From Embleya scabrispora DSM 41855 (GTDB lineage Bacteria > Actinomycetota > Actinomycetes > Streptomycetales > Streptomycetaceae): a DNA stretch of 48,342 nt. The translations under genes and the position numbers were made by a program. Under the pieces are notes generated by a model that worked only from the letters and a program-made list of their open reading frames with translations, was not told where the DNA came from and did no database searches. Position 1 is the stretch's first letter. The number at the start of each line of letters is the position of its first letter. The stretch is from contig NZ_KB889709.1 of NCBI RefSeq assembly GCF_000372745.1, forward strand, positions 1-48,342. The letters are read 5' to 3'. Positions 37,990 through 46,709 of this stretch are shown piece after piece.

Positions 37990-38985
37990 ATGACGGCACC
38001 GATCGAGACCACCGGTGTGGCCCGAGAGGCGCACCCCGAAGCGATCGCCGAGTCCGCCGGCGTACGCATCGAGGGTCGTTCCCTCGGCCAGATCGCGTGG
38101 GCCCGATTCCGTCGCGACAAGGTCGCGATGGCCGGTGGCGTAGTGATCATCTTCATGATCCTCGTGGCGATCTTCGCCCCGGTGATCACCTCGTTCGTCG
38201 GCGGCGACCCCGCCGAGTACCACGACGATCTGCTCGACCCGGTGTTGAACATCCCCAACGGCAGCTTCGGCGGCGCCAGTTGGGACCATCCGCTGGGTCT
38301 GGAGCCGGTCAACGGCCGGGACATCTTCTCGCGCATCGTCTACGGCGCCCGCATCTCGATGCTCGTGGCCTTCCTCGCCACGCTCCTGTCGGTGGTCATC
38401 GGTGTCGTCCTGGGCACCGTGGCGGGCTACTTCGGCGGCTGGGTCGACGCGCTGATCAGCCGCGCGATGGACGTCTTCCTGGCCTTCCCGCTGCTCCTGT
38501 TCGCGATCGCGATCGGCAGCAGCCTCCAGGGCGAGGCGTTCGGCATGAAGGGCGACACGCTCCGGGTCACCGTGCTGATCTTCGTGATCGGCTTCTTCAG
38601 CTGGCCCTACATAGCCCGCATCGTGCGCGGCCAGACCTTGTCGCTGCGCGAGCGGGAGTTCGTCGAGGCGGCCCGCAGCCTCGGGGCCACCGATCGGCAC
38701 ATCATCTTCAAGGAACTGCTGCCGAACCTGGTCGGTCCGATCCTGGTGTACTCCACGCTGCTGATCCCGACCAACATCCTGTTCGAGGCCGCCCTTTCGT
38801 ACCTGGGGGTCGGCGTGCAGGAACCCACCGCCTCGTGGGGTGGCATGCTCGCGCGCGCCACCTCCCGGTACGAGGACGCACCGATGTTCATGGTCGTCCC
38901 CGGAGTCACGATCTTCATCACCGTGCTCGCGTTCAACCTGCTCGGCGACGGCCTTCGAGACGCCCTCGACCCACGCAGCCGCTGA
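37990..38985 (+). CDS. Peptide ABC transporter permease (OppC/DppC type)
   Basis: A 331-residue inner-membrane subunit. It has a cytoplasmic N-terminus, a first helix at about 47-70 (MAGGVVIIFMILVAIFAPVI), a long external segment with HPLGLEPVNGRDIFSRIVYGAR, then five helices. The permease-ATPase coupling loop EAARSLGATDRHIIFKELLPNL is the EAA motif. It ends at the family-typical FNLLGDGLRDALDPRSR. ATG 37990 has GGGGAGGG about 7 bases upstream; the frame continues upstream but without family similarity. First gene of a five-gene operon, ahead of the binding protein. Confidence 0.95.
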   Translation: MTAPIETTGVAREAHPEAIAESAGVRIEGRSLGQIAWARFRRDKVAMAGGVVIIFMILVAIFAPVITSFVGGDPAEYHDDLLDPVLNIPNGSFGGASWDHPLGLEPVNGRDIFSRIVYGARISMLVAFLATLLSVVIGVVLGTVAGYFGGWVDALISRAMDVFLAFPLLLFAIAIGSSLQGEAFGMKGDTLRVTVLIFVIGFFSWPYIARIVRGQTLSLREREFVEAARSLGATDRHIIFKELLPNLVGPILVYSTLLIPTNILFEAALSYLGVGVQEPTASWGGMLARATSRYEDAPMFMVVPGVTIFITVLAFNLLGDGLRDALDPRSR

Positions 38986-39023
38986 ATATCCCGCAAGTCC
39001 CCACGGAGGAGGCACGACCAGCG

Positions 39024-40793
39024 ATGAAACACCCGGTAACTCGCAGGCGTAGGGCCCAAGCGCTGATCGGCATCGTTGCGGTCACCGCGCTGGCCGCAAC
39101 CGCGTGTGGCGGTGGTGGCGGCGGCTCGAAGAAGAAGTACTCGCCGAGCAACAAGGCCGTCACCGAGGTCGTCAACCAGTCGCCCAAGAAGGGCGGCACG
39201 CTCAAGCTGGTCAGCTCGGACAAGTTCGACTCGCTCGACCCGGGCGACATGTACTACGCCTCGGCCTGGAACTTCTCCCGGCTGATGGCCCGTCCGCTGC
39301 TGACCTTCAAGCCCGCCCCGGGCAACGCGAGCTACGAGTTCGCGCCGGACCTGGCCACCGACGTGGGCAAGACCGACGACGGCGGCAAGACCTGGACGTA
39401 CCACCTGCGCAAGGGCGTCAAGTACGAGGACGGTACCGAGGTCAAGGCCGCGGACGTCAAGTACGCCGTCGAGCGGACCTTCGACAAGGAGATCCTGCCC
39501 AACGGCCCGGCGTACTTCACCCAGTACCTGGACCCGGACGGCGCCTACAAGGGCCCGTACAAGGACAGCGCGCCGGACAAGCTGGGCCTGAACGCGATCG
39601 AGACGCCGGACGACTACACCATCGTCTTCAAGATGAAGGAACCGTTCGCGGACTTCAACTACCTCGCCGCGCTCCCGCAGACCGCGCCGGTCCCGCCCGC
39701 CAAGGACACCGGCAAGGAGTACGTCAAGCACCCCCTCGCCACCGGCGCGTACATGGTCGACGGCCAGTACGAGCCCGGCAAGGCGGTCAACCTGATCCGC
39801 AACCCGCACTGGGACCCGAGCACCGACCCGCTGCGCAAGGCGCTGCCGGACCGGATCGAACTCCTGGAGAAGCAGGACGCGAACGACGTCGACAACCGGC
39901 TCTTCGCCGGCACGGCGCAGCTCGACGTGGTCGGCACCGGTGTCCAGGCCGCCGCCCAGAACAAGATCCTGACCGACGAGAAGCTGGCCGCGAACTCGGA
40001 CGACGCGGTCTCCGGCGCGCTGGCGTACCTCGCGATCAGCTCGAAGACCCCGCCGTTCGACAACGTGCACTGCCGGCGCGCCGTGCAGTACGCGGTGAAC
40101 AAGGCGCAGATGCAGCGCGCGGTCGGTGGCGAGGTCGGTGCCGACATCGCGACGAACCTGATGCCGCCGACGCTGGCCGGTTCCAAGGTCGCCGACATGT
40201 ACCCCAACGGCGCGAAGCACACCGGTGACGTGGCCAAGGCCAAGGACGAGCTCAAGCAGTGCGGCAAGCCGGACGGCTTCAGCACCGTGCTCACCGCGCG
40301 CAGCAACCGGCCCAAGGAGGTCGCGGGCGCCACGTCGGTGCAGAACGCGCTCGCCAAGGTCGGCATCAAGATCGAGATCCGCCAGTACCCCTCGGGCGAC
40401 TACTTCACCCAGTTCGCCGGTGTGCCCAAGTGGGTGGCGGACAACAAGGTCGGCATCATGTTCATGCAGTGGGGTCCCGACTTCCCGACCCAGTTCGGCT
40501 TCTTCCAGCAGATCGTGGACGGTCGGGCGATCAAGCCCGCAGGTGGCACGAACCTGTCCGAGCTGAACGACCCGGCGGTCAACGGTCTGATCGACCAGGC
40601 CACCCGCACGATCGACCAGAACGCGAGCGCGGCCATCTGGCAGCAGCTGGACCAGAAGGTCATGGAGTCGGCGGTGATGGTTCCGTTCGCGTGGACCAAG
40701 TCGCTGCTCTACCGCCCGCCGAACGTGACCAACCTGGTCGTCACCCCCGCGTACTCCGGGATGTACGACTACCTCAACATCGGTATCCAGTAA
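39024..40793 (+). CDS. Peptide ABC transporter substrate-binding lipoprotein (SBP family 5)
   Basis: A 589-residue lipoprotein. The signal has RRRR, a hydrophobic core and a lipobox ending ATAC (Cys28), followed by a Gly/Ser/Lys spacer. The family 5 fold is recognisable from KGGTLKLVSSDKFDSLDPGDM, WTYHLRKGVKYEDGTEVKAADVKYAVER and RRAVQYAVNKAQM. The substrate is probably an oligopeptide, but not readable. GGAGG precedes the ATG with a rather long 11-base spacing. A hairpin and short ORF follow before the next permease gene. Confidence 0.94.
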   Translation: MKHPVTRRRRAQALIGIVAVTALAATACGGGGGGSKKKYSPSNKAVTEVVNQSPKKGGTLKLVSSDKFDSLDPGDMYYASAWNFSRLMARPLLTFKPAPGNASYEFAPDLATDVGKTDDGGKTWTYHLRKGVKYEDGTEVKAADVKYAVERTFDKEILPNGPAYFTQYLDPDGAYKGPYKDSAPDKLGLNAIETPDDYTIVFKMKEPFADFNYLAALPQTAPVPPAKDTGKEYVKHPLATGAYMVDGQYEPGKAVNLIRNPHWDPSTDPLRKALPDRIELLEKQDANDVDNRLFAGTAQLDVVGTGVQAAAQNKILTDEKLAANSDDAVSGALAYLAISSKTPPFDNVHCRRAVQYAVNKAQMQRAVGGEVGADIATNLMPPTLAGSKVADMYPNGAKHTGDVAKAKDELKQCGKPDGFSTVLTARSNRPKEVAGATSVQNALAKVGIKIEIRQYPSGDYFTQFAGVPKWVADNKVGIMFMQWGPDFPTQFGFFQQIVDGRAIKPAGGTNLSELNDPAVNGLIDQATRTIDQNASAAIWQQLDQKVMESAVMVPFAWTKSLLYRPPNVTNLVVTPAYSGMYDYLNIGIQ

Positions 40794-40825
40794 GCCTGCG
40801 ACGAGGTCAGTAGCCCGAAGGAGAG

Positions 40826-40861
40826 GTGAAGGCCCGTCAGTTCCGGTGCGGGGAGTGGTGA
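40826..40861 (+). CDS. Possible 11-residue leader peptide
   Basis: GTG at 40826 preceded by GAAGGAGAG opens an 11-codon frame (V-K-A-R-Q-F-R-C-G-E-W, then TGA at 40859-40861). The Shine-Dalgarno is strong but close to the start. Its second half lies inside the hairpin at 40842-40880, so ribosome position could affect folding before the next permease gene. A chance frame is equally plausible. Confidence 0.3.
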   Translation: MKARQFRCGEW

Positions 40862-40880
40862 TCCCGCTCCCCGCACCGGA
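40842..40880 (+). terminator. Intra-operon hairpin between binding protein and second permease
   Basis: Perfect 14-bp stem (tccggtgcggggag at 40842-40855 and its complement at 40867-40880) with an 11-base loop, 15 bases before the next start codon. It may partially terminate or protect the 3' end so that the binding protein is made in excess, as often seen in ABC operons. Confidence 0.7.
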
Positions 40881-40895
40881 CCGGGTCGCCGGCTC

Positions 40896-41903
40896 ATGAT
40901 TTTCTATCTGCTCAGGCGACTGGCGGGAGCGGTGGTGCTCCTGTTGATCGTCACCATGGCGGTCTTCGCCATCTTCTTCCTCATCCCGCGTCTGGGAGGC
41001 GCCACAAGCGACCAACTCGCTGCGCGGTACGTCGGCAAGTCACCCAGCCCGGAAGCGATTTCGCAGGTCAAGCACAGCCTCGGGCTGGACAAGTCGGTGC
41101 CCGAGCAGTACGGCAAATTCGTCAAGGGCATGATCGCCGGCAAGGACTACGACACCGGCGTACGCAAGGTGCACTGCGCACCGCCGTGCCTGGGCTTCTC
41201 CTTCCGCAACAACCTGGAGGTGTGGCCGCGGCTACAGGACCGGATCCCGGTCACGCTGTCGCTGGCCGCGGGCGCCGCGGTGATCTGGCTGATCGCGGGC
41301 GTCTCGATCGGGGTGATCTCGGCGCTCAAACGCGGCAGCCTCTGGGACCGCTTCTCGATGGGCTTCGCGCTCGCGGGAGTGTCCCTGCCACCGTTCTTCA
41401 CCGGCCTGGTGGCACTGGCGTTGTTCAGTTATCAATGGCCGATCTTCAAGGGCGTGCACTACGTGCCCTTCTTCGACAATCCGGGCAGCTGGGCCTGGAA
41501 CCTGGTTCTGCCCTGGCTGACCCTGGCGTTCCTGTACGCGGCGTTGTACGCCCGACTCACCCGCGCCGGCATGCTCGAAACCATGAGCGAGGACTACATC
41601 CGCACCGCGCGGGCCAAGGGCCTGCGGGAGCGGGACGTCATCGTCAAACACGGGCTGCGCGCGGCGCTCACGCCGATCCTGACCATCTTCGGCATGGACG
41701 TCGGCCTGCTCCTGGGCGGCGCGATCCTGACCGAACAGGTCTATTCGCTCGACGGAATCGGCAAGTTCGCCGTCGAGGCGATCACGCAACAGGATCTGCC
41801 CGAAGTGCTCGGCGTGACGATGATCGCCGCCATCTTCGTGATCCTGGCCAACCTCGTCGTGGACCTGCTCTACGCGGTCGTCGATCCCCGGGTGAGGACC
41901 TGA
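40896..41903 (+). CDS. Peptide ABC transporter permease (OppB/DppB type)
   Basis: A 335-residue subunit with six transmembrane helices. It starts with the typical MIFYLLRRLAGAVVLLLIVT helix and has an external insert with two cysteines (KVHCAPPCLGF, about 88-98) that may form a disulfide. The EAA-type loop is MLETMSEDYIRTARAKGLRERDVIVKHGLRAAL. The ribosome site is weak, so translation may depend on the leader arrangement. The stop and the next start share one base (TGATG). Confidence 0.94.
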   Translation: MIFYLLRRLAGAVVLLLIVTMAVFAIFFLIPRLGGATSDQLAARYVGKSPSPEAISQVKHSLGLDKSVPEQYGKFVKGMIAGKDYDTGVRKVHCAPPCLGFSFRNNLEVWPRLQDRIPVTLSLAAGAAVIWLIAGVSIGVISALKRGSLWDRFSMGFALAGVSLPPFFTGLVALALFSYQWPIFKGVHYVPFFDNPGSWAWNLVLPWLTLAFLYAALYARLTRAGMLETMSEDYIRTARAKGLRERDVIVKHGLRAALTPILTIFGMDVGLLLGGAILTEQVYSLDGIGKFAVEAITQQDLPEVLGVTMIAAIFVILANLVVDLLYAVVDPRVRT

Positions 41904-43003
41904 TGCCCCGACTGCTACCGCGCCGCAAGCGGGACACCGCGGCCGAGACACCCAAGCTCGCCCCGGCCGGTCCGCCGCCGGAGGCCGACAACTTCCTCGA
42001 AGTGCGCGGCCTCACCGTGCACTTCCCCACCGACGACGGCCTGGTACGCAGCGTCGACGGGGTGGACTTCGCGCTCCGGCGCGGGCGCACCCTGGGCATC
42101 GTCGGCGAATCCGGCTCCGGCAAGAGCGTCACCTCGCTGGCGATCATGGGCCTGCACGGCAACACCGGTGCCCGGATCGGCGGCGAAATCTGGCTGGACG
42201 GGCAGGAGTTGGTTCGCTCGACGCCCGAGCAGGTCCGGCTGATGCGCGGCCGTCGGATGGCGATGATCTTCCAGGACCCGATGTCCTCGATGCACCCGTA
42301 CTACACGGTGGGTCACCAGATCATCGAGGCGTACCAGGTGCACAACGAGGTCTCCGGCAAGCAGGCCCGCACGCACGCGATCGACCTGCTCGGCCGGGTC
42401 GGCATCCCGCGTCCGGACCGGCGCGTGGACGACTACCCGCACCAGTTCTCCGGCGGCATGCGCCAGCGCGCGATGATCGCGATGGCGCTGAGCTGCGACC
42501 CGGAACTGTTGATCGCGGACGAGCCGACCACCGCGCTGGACGTCACCGTGCAGGCCCAGATCCTGGACCTGATCCGGGACCTGCAACGTGAGTTCAACTC
42601 CGCGGTGATGATGATCACGCACGACCTGGGTGTGGTCGCCGAACTCGCCGACGACGTACTGGTGATGTACGCGGGCCGGGCGGTCGAGCACGGTCCCTCG
42701 CGGACTCTGTTCGAGCAGCCCCGACACCCCTACACCTGGGGCTTGTTGGGTTCGCTGACCCGGCTCGACCGGGATCGCCAGGAACGGCTGATGCCGATCA
42801 AGGGCAGCCCGCCGAGTCTGATCTCGCTGCCCTCGGGCTGCGCGTTTCGTACCCGCTGCCCGTACGCGGACCACAACGACGGGCGTGAGAAGACCGAGGT
42901 CCCCCAGCTGCTCGAGATCGAGCCGGGCCACCGGACCGCATGCCACCTGGACATCCAGGAGCGCGAGCGGATCTGGACCGAGGACATCAGGCCGCGCCTG
43001 TGA
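41903..43003 (+). CDS. Peptide ABC transporter ATP-binding protein (OppD/DppD type)
   Basis: A 366-residue ATPase. It has Walker A GESGSGKS (about 68-75), the Q-loop [12 protein letters not shown], the signature FSGGMRQR, Walker B LLIADEP and the H-loop MMITHDLG. The C-terminal oligopeptide-family zone carries FRTRCPY, the iron-sulfur/zinc-type cysteine region of this family. ATG overlaps the OppB stop by one base, and its own stop overlaps the next GTG (GTGA). Energises uptake together with the partner ATPase. Confidence 0.95.
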   Translation: MPRLLPRRKRDTAAETPKLAPAGPPPEADNFLEVRGLTVHFPTDDGLVRSVDGVDFALRRGRTLGIVGESGSGKSVTSLAIMGLHGNTGARIGGEIWLDGQELVRSTPEQVRLMRGRRMAMIFQDPMSSMHPYYTVGHQIIEAYQVHNEVSGKQARTHAIDLLGRVGIPRPDRRVDDYPHQFSGGMRQRAMIAMALSCDPELLIADEPTTALDVTVQAQILDLIRDLQREFNSAVMMITHDLGVVAELADDVLVMYAGRAVEHGPSRTLFEQPRHPYTWGLLGSLTRLDRDRQERLMPIKGSPPSLISLPSGCAFRTRCPYADHNDGREKTEVPQLLEIEPGHRTACHLDIQERERIWTEDIRPRL

Positions 43004-44412
43004 GCGAGACGGCGAACGGGAAAGCGGATGGGCCCGCGGCCGGTGGGATGGATGGGCGTAGGGCCGGTGGCAGGGCTCGTGGAACCGGTCGCGGGGTTGA
43101 GGGCACGGCGGATGGCACGGCGGGAATCAAAGGGAACGGGAACGCTGAAGTGACCGAGGGCGCCCGAGCGGGAGACGACGTGAAAGCTGCGCAGGCCGCC
43201 GAGGGGGCCGCCGATTCCCCGGACGTGCGGGAACGGGACGTGCTGGTGCGTGTGCGCGGGCTGCGCAAACACTTCCCGATCCGGTCCGGGGTGACCCGGC
43301 GCCGGGCGGGTGCGGTCAAGGCCGTGGACGGTCTCGACTTCGACATCCGCGAGGGCGAGACGCTGGGTCTGGTGGGCGAGTCGGGCTGTGGCAAGTCGAC
43401 CACCGGGCGGATGGTGATGCGGCTGCTGGAGCCCACCGAGGGCACCATCGAATTCGGCGGGCGCGACATCACCGGGCTCTCCCGGGGGCAACTTCGACCG
43501 CTGCGGCGCGACTTCCAGATGATCTTCCAGGACCCGCAATCCTCGCTGAACCCCCGGCACACCGTCGGCACCATCGTCGGGCTGCCGTTCCGGTTGCAGA
43601 AGGTCACCCCCGAGGGCGGCATCAAGAAGGCCGTGCAGGAACTGCTGGAACTGGTCGGGCTCAGTCCCGAGCACTACAACCGCTACCCGCACGAATTCTC
43701 CGGCGGCCAGCGCCAGCGGATCGGCATCGCGCGGGCGTTGGCGCTGCGACCCAAGCTGGTGGTCGCCGACGAACCGGTGTCCGCGCTGGACGTGTCGATC
43801 CAGGCGCAGGTGGTCAACCTGCTGGACGACCTGCAGAACGAGTTCGGGCTGACCTATCTGATCATCGCGCACGACCTGTCGGTGGTCCGGCACACCAGCG
43901 ACCGGGTCGCGGTGATGTACCTCGGCAAGATCGTCGAGATCGCGGACCGCGAGGACCTCTACTCCTCGCCCAAGCACCCGTACACGGTCGCCCTGATGTC
44001 CGCCGTCCCGGTGCCGGATCCGGCCCGGCGCGAGACCCGCGAGCGCATCCTGCTCAAGGGTGACGTGCCCAGCCCGATGGATCCGCCGCCGGCCTGCCGG
44101 TTCCATACCCGGTGCTGGAAGGTGCAGGACATCTGCAAGACGCAGGAGCCGCCGCTGGCCGAGATCACCGGACGGCATCAGGTGGCCTGCCACTTCCCGG
44201 AGAACGTGCCGGCGGGGGAGGGCGGCGCGGTCGAGGTGGTGGAGTTGGTGAAGCCGGGGGCGGCTGCGGATGTGGATGCGGCTGCGGCCGGTGTGGCTGA
44301 GGCTTCGGTGACGGATGTGGATGCGTCCGGTGCGGAGGCTGCGGACGCGGATGCTGGTGGTCCTACGGATGTGGCTGAGCCCAAGGACACACCGCCCACA
44401 TCGGCCCCGTGA
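43000..44412 (+). CDS. Peptide ABC transporter ATP-binding protein (OppF/DppF type) with long tails
   Basis: A 470-residue ATPase. The core (about 80-405) has Walker A GESGCGKS (126-133), MIFQDPQSSLNPRHTVG, the signature FSGGQRQR, Walker B LVVADEP, the H-loop IIAHDLS and FHTRCW. Unusual are about 78 residues of Gly/Arg/Ala-rich sequence at the N-terminus and about 65 residues of Ala/Asp/Val-rich sequence at the C-terminus (many GAD and DVD-like steps). The GTG (43000) overlaps the OppD stop, which supports the long start. An internal GTG at 43150 would remove most of the N-tail, so the true start is not certain. Confidence 0.93.
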   Translation: MSETANGKADGPAAGGMDGRRAGGRARGTGRGVEGTADGTAGIKGNGNAEVTEGARAGDDVKAAQAAEGAADSPDVRERDVLVRVRGLRKHFPIRSGVTRRRAGAVKAVDGLDFDIREGETLGLVGESGCGKSTTGRMVMRLLEPTEGTIEFGGRDITGLSRGQLRPLRRDFQMIFQDPQSSLNPRHTVGTIVGLPFRLQKVTPEGGIKKAVQELLELVGLSPEHYNRYPHEFSGGQRQRIGIARALALRPKLVVADEPVSALDVSIQAQVVNLLDDLQNEFGLTYLIIAHDLSVVRHTSDRVAVMYLGKIVEIADREDLYSSPKHPYTVALMSAVPVPDPARRETRERILLKGDVPSPMDPPPACRFHTRCWKVQDICKTQEPPLAEITGRHQVACHFPENVPAGEGGAVEVVELVKPGAAADVDAAAAGVAEASVTDVDASGAEAADADAGGPTDVAEPKDTPPTSAP

Positions 44413-44448
44413 GTAACGGGCCGTGCGTGGCGGTGTAGAACATCCGTT

Positions 44449-45123
44449 ATGTCGCCCGAGGTGCCGCCCGAGATCTTCCACCACACGCTCCAGCAGGTCC
44501 TGGACCTGATCGGCATCTTCGTGTTCGCGGCGGCCGGTGCGCTGATGGCCGTCCGGAAGAACTTCGACGTCATCGGGATCGCCCTGCTCGCCGAGGTCAC
44601 CGCCCTCGGCGGCGGGGTGATACGTGATGTGATCATCGGGTCGGTGCCACCGGCGGCCTTCACCGATCTCGGTTACTTCTCCACTCCGTTGCTCGCCGCC
44701 GGCCTGGTCTTCTTCCTGCACCCCCAAGTCGAGCGCATCATGTCCGCGATCGACGTGCTGGACGCGGCCGGGCTCGGCCTGTTCTGTGTGACCGGCACCG
44801 CGAAGGCGTACGCGTACGGCCTGAATCCGATCCCGGCCGCCGCGCTCGGGGTGACCACCGCGGTCGGCGGCGGCGCGATGCGCGATGTGCTGGCGCGCGA
44901 AGTGCCCACGCTGCTGCGCTGGGACCGGGAGATCTACACCTTCCCGGCGCTGCTCGGCGCGGGCATCACCGCCGCGCTGATCGAGTTCGACCTGTTCGGG
45001 CCGGTCACCGCGACGGCGGCGGTGACCTTCGCGTTCCTGCTCCGGGTGCTCGCGCTCCGGCGCGGGTGGCGGGCGCCGCGCGCGTGGCGCCGGAACTCGG
45101 GCACCAGCGCCGAGGAGCACTGA
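44449..45123 (+). CDS. TRIC/UPF0126-family cation channel-like membrane protein
   Basis: A 224-residue protein with about seven transmembrane segments arranged as two homologous halves. Each half contains a glycine-rich kink motif followed by Arg-Asp: TALGGGVIRDVI (about 51-62) and TAVGGGAMRDVL (about 142-153). This is the prokaryotic trimeric intracellular cation channel fold (also annotated as a glycine transporter domain in E. coli YadS-like proteins). It starts 36 bases after oppF, without a good ribosome site. Ion or solute specificity cannot be read here. Confidence 0.9.
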   Translation: MSPEVPPEIFHHTLQQVLDLIGIFVFAAAGALMAVRKNFDVIGIALLAEVTALGGGVIRDVIIGSVPPAAFTDLGYFSTPLLAAGLVFFLHPQVERIMSAIDVLDAAGLGLFCVTGTAKAYAYGLNPIPAAALGVTTAVGGGAMRDVLAREVPTLLRWDREIYTFPALLGAGITAALIEFDLFGPVTATAAVTFAFLLRVLALRRGWRAPRAWRRNSGTSAEEH

Positions 45124-45300
45124 GCCGGCGGCGACCCGTGTGTGCTGGTGCCGGCCATCCCCGGCGACTTCGCGGGCTCGCAGCCCCGGCTGTCCCGGCG
45201 CTTGTGGCTCGCCCGATTCCTGCCCGGAGGGCCGCGTTACGGACGGGTGTACGGCCGCCGCGCCGGCGCCCGCGCGTACCCGACTAAGCTTCGCAGTGCG

Positions 45301-46488
45301 ATGGCCTACTTCGATCACGCGGCGACCACCCCGATGCGCCTTTCGGCAATCCGGGCGATGACCGTACAGCTTGCCCGACTCGGGAATCCGTCCTCGTTGC
45401 ACGCGTCCGGGCGACGCGCGCGCCGCACGGTGGAGGAGTCCCGCGAGTCGCTGGCCCATGCGCTGGGTGCGCGACCGAGCGAGATCGTCTTCACCGCGGG
45501 CGGCACCGAGGCCGACAACCTCGCGATCAAGGGGATCTACTGGTCGCGGGTCGCGGCGGACCCGGCGCGGCGGCGGATACTCGTCAGTCCGGTGGAGCAC
45601 CACGCCGTGCTCGACCCCGTGTTGTGGCTGGAGTCGGCCGAGGGCGCGGAGGTCGAGTGGCTGGACGTGGACACCGACGGGCGGGTGCAGCCGGACACCC
45701 TGCGAGCGGCGATCGAACGCGATCCGGCGTCGGTGGCGCTGGTGTCGGTGATGTGGGCCAACAACGAGGTCGGCACGGTCGAACCGATCGCCGAGCTGGT
45801 CGAGATCGCGCACGAGTTCGGCATCCCGTTCCATTCGGACGCGGTTCAGGCGGTCGGCCAGATCCCGGTCGACTTCTCGGCGGTCGGCCTGGACGCGATG
45901 ACGGTCACCGGACACAAGCTGGGCGGCCCGGGCAACTGCGGCGCACTCGTGCTCGGGCGCGGCATCACGCCGGTACCGGTGCTGCACGGCGGCGGCCAGG
46001 AGCGCGACGTGCGCTCGGGCACGCTGGACGCCGCGTCGATCGCCGCGCTTGCCGTGGCGGCCGAGGAGTCGGTTCGCGAACAGGCACAGTACGCGCGGCG
46101 GGTGGGCGCGCTGCGGGACGAGTTGGTGCGGCGGATCGTGGCGGCTGTACCGGACGCGCAGCTCAACGGCGATCGGCGGCTCGACCCGGCGTACCGGTTG
46201 CCGGGCAACGCGCACTTCTCCTTCCCGGGCTGCGAGGGCGACTCGTTGCTGTTGCTGCTCGACGCGCGTGGGATCGAGTGCTCGACCGGTTCGGCCTGCT
46301 CGGCGGGCGTGGCCCAGCCGAGCCACGTACTGCTCGCGATGGGCGCGGACAGCGCCCGGGCTCGCGGCTCGCTGCGGTTCAGCCTGGGGCACACCACCAC
46401 CGAGGCGGAGGTCGCGGAATTGGCCGAGGCGATCCTGCCGGTGGTCACTCGGGCCCGATCGGCGGGGTCGGTGGCGGCGCGCCGGTAG
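45301..46488 (+). CDS. Cysteine desulfurase (NifS/IscS type)
   Basis: A 395-residue PLP enzyme that removes sulfur from cysteine to form alanine and an enzyme persulfide. It begins with [11 protein letters not shown] and has [15 protein letters not shown]. Cofactor Lys206 lies in [15 protein letters not shown], and the active-site loop has [12 protein letters not shown] (Cys333). ATG 45301 has a weak ribosome site; an in-frame ATG at 45142 would add 53 residues with no similarity. It precedes mnmA by 221 bases and is the probable sulfur donor for tRNA thiolation (inference from context), although iron-sulfur use cannot be excluded. Confidence 0.95.
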   Translation: MAYFDHAATTPMRLSAIRAMTVQLARLGNPSSLHASGRRARRTVEESRESLAHALGARPSEIVFTAGGTEADNLAIKGIYWSRVAADPARRRILVSPVEHHAVLDPVLWLESAEGAEVEWLDVDTDGRVQPDTLRAAIERDPASVALVSVMWANNEVGTVEPIAELVEIAHEFGIPFHSDAVQAVGQIPVDFSAVGLDAMTVTGHKLGGPGNCGALVLGRGITPVPVLHGGGQERDVRSGTLDAASIAALAVAAEESVREQAQYARRVGALRDELVRRIVAAVPDAQLNGDRRLDPAYRLPGNAHFSFPGCEGDSLLLLLDARGIECSTGSACSAGVAQPSHVLLAMGADSARARGSLRFSLGHTTTEAEVAELAEAILPVVTRARSAGSVAARR

Positions 46489-46501
46489 GGCGGCCGGCTC
46501 C

Positions 46502-46533
46502 GGGGTGGGGCGGGGTGGGGTGGGGCGGGGTGG
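46502..46533 (+). repeat. G-rich tract with at least six GGGG runs (G-quadruplex potential)
   Basis: The plus strand has repeated ggggt/ggggc steps, six to seven runs of four G separated by single bases, just after the cysteine desulfurase stop. Such a sequence meets the four-run quadruplex pattern many times over. The non-coding position is compatible with a structured RNA or DNA element. Confidence 0.8.
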
Positions 46534-46554
46534 AGTTGGGTTGTCTTTTGGGGC

Positions 46555-46646
46555 CCGGGCCGGTGGTGCTTTGGGGCGCGGGCCGGTGGTTTTTCGGGAC
46601 GCGGGCCGGAGGTTCTTTGGAGTGCGGGCCGGTGGTTCTTTGGGAC
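46555..46646. repeat. 23-bp tandem repeat, four imperfect copies
   Basis: Copies start at 46555, 46578, 46601 and 46624, with consensus gcgggccggtggttctttgg plus three variable bases. It fills the non-coding gap between the cysteine desulfurase and mnmA genes. No gene reads through it. Confidence 0.88.
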
Positions 46647-46709
46647 GGGGTTCGGGATCGGGTAATCCGCTCGGGGGTCCGTAGGGTGACCACGTACTCT
46701 TGAGGCGCC

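Noticed and set aside
42730-46392. 1220-residue minus-strand frame across the ABC ATPases and the desulfurase
   Set aside because: It is antisense to four convincing genes (oppD, oppF, TRIC and desulfurase) and is His/Arg/Gly-rich without motifs.
46555-46646. 23-bp repeats as a CRISPR array
   Set aside because: Units are directly adjacent with no spacers, and no cas gene is present.
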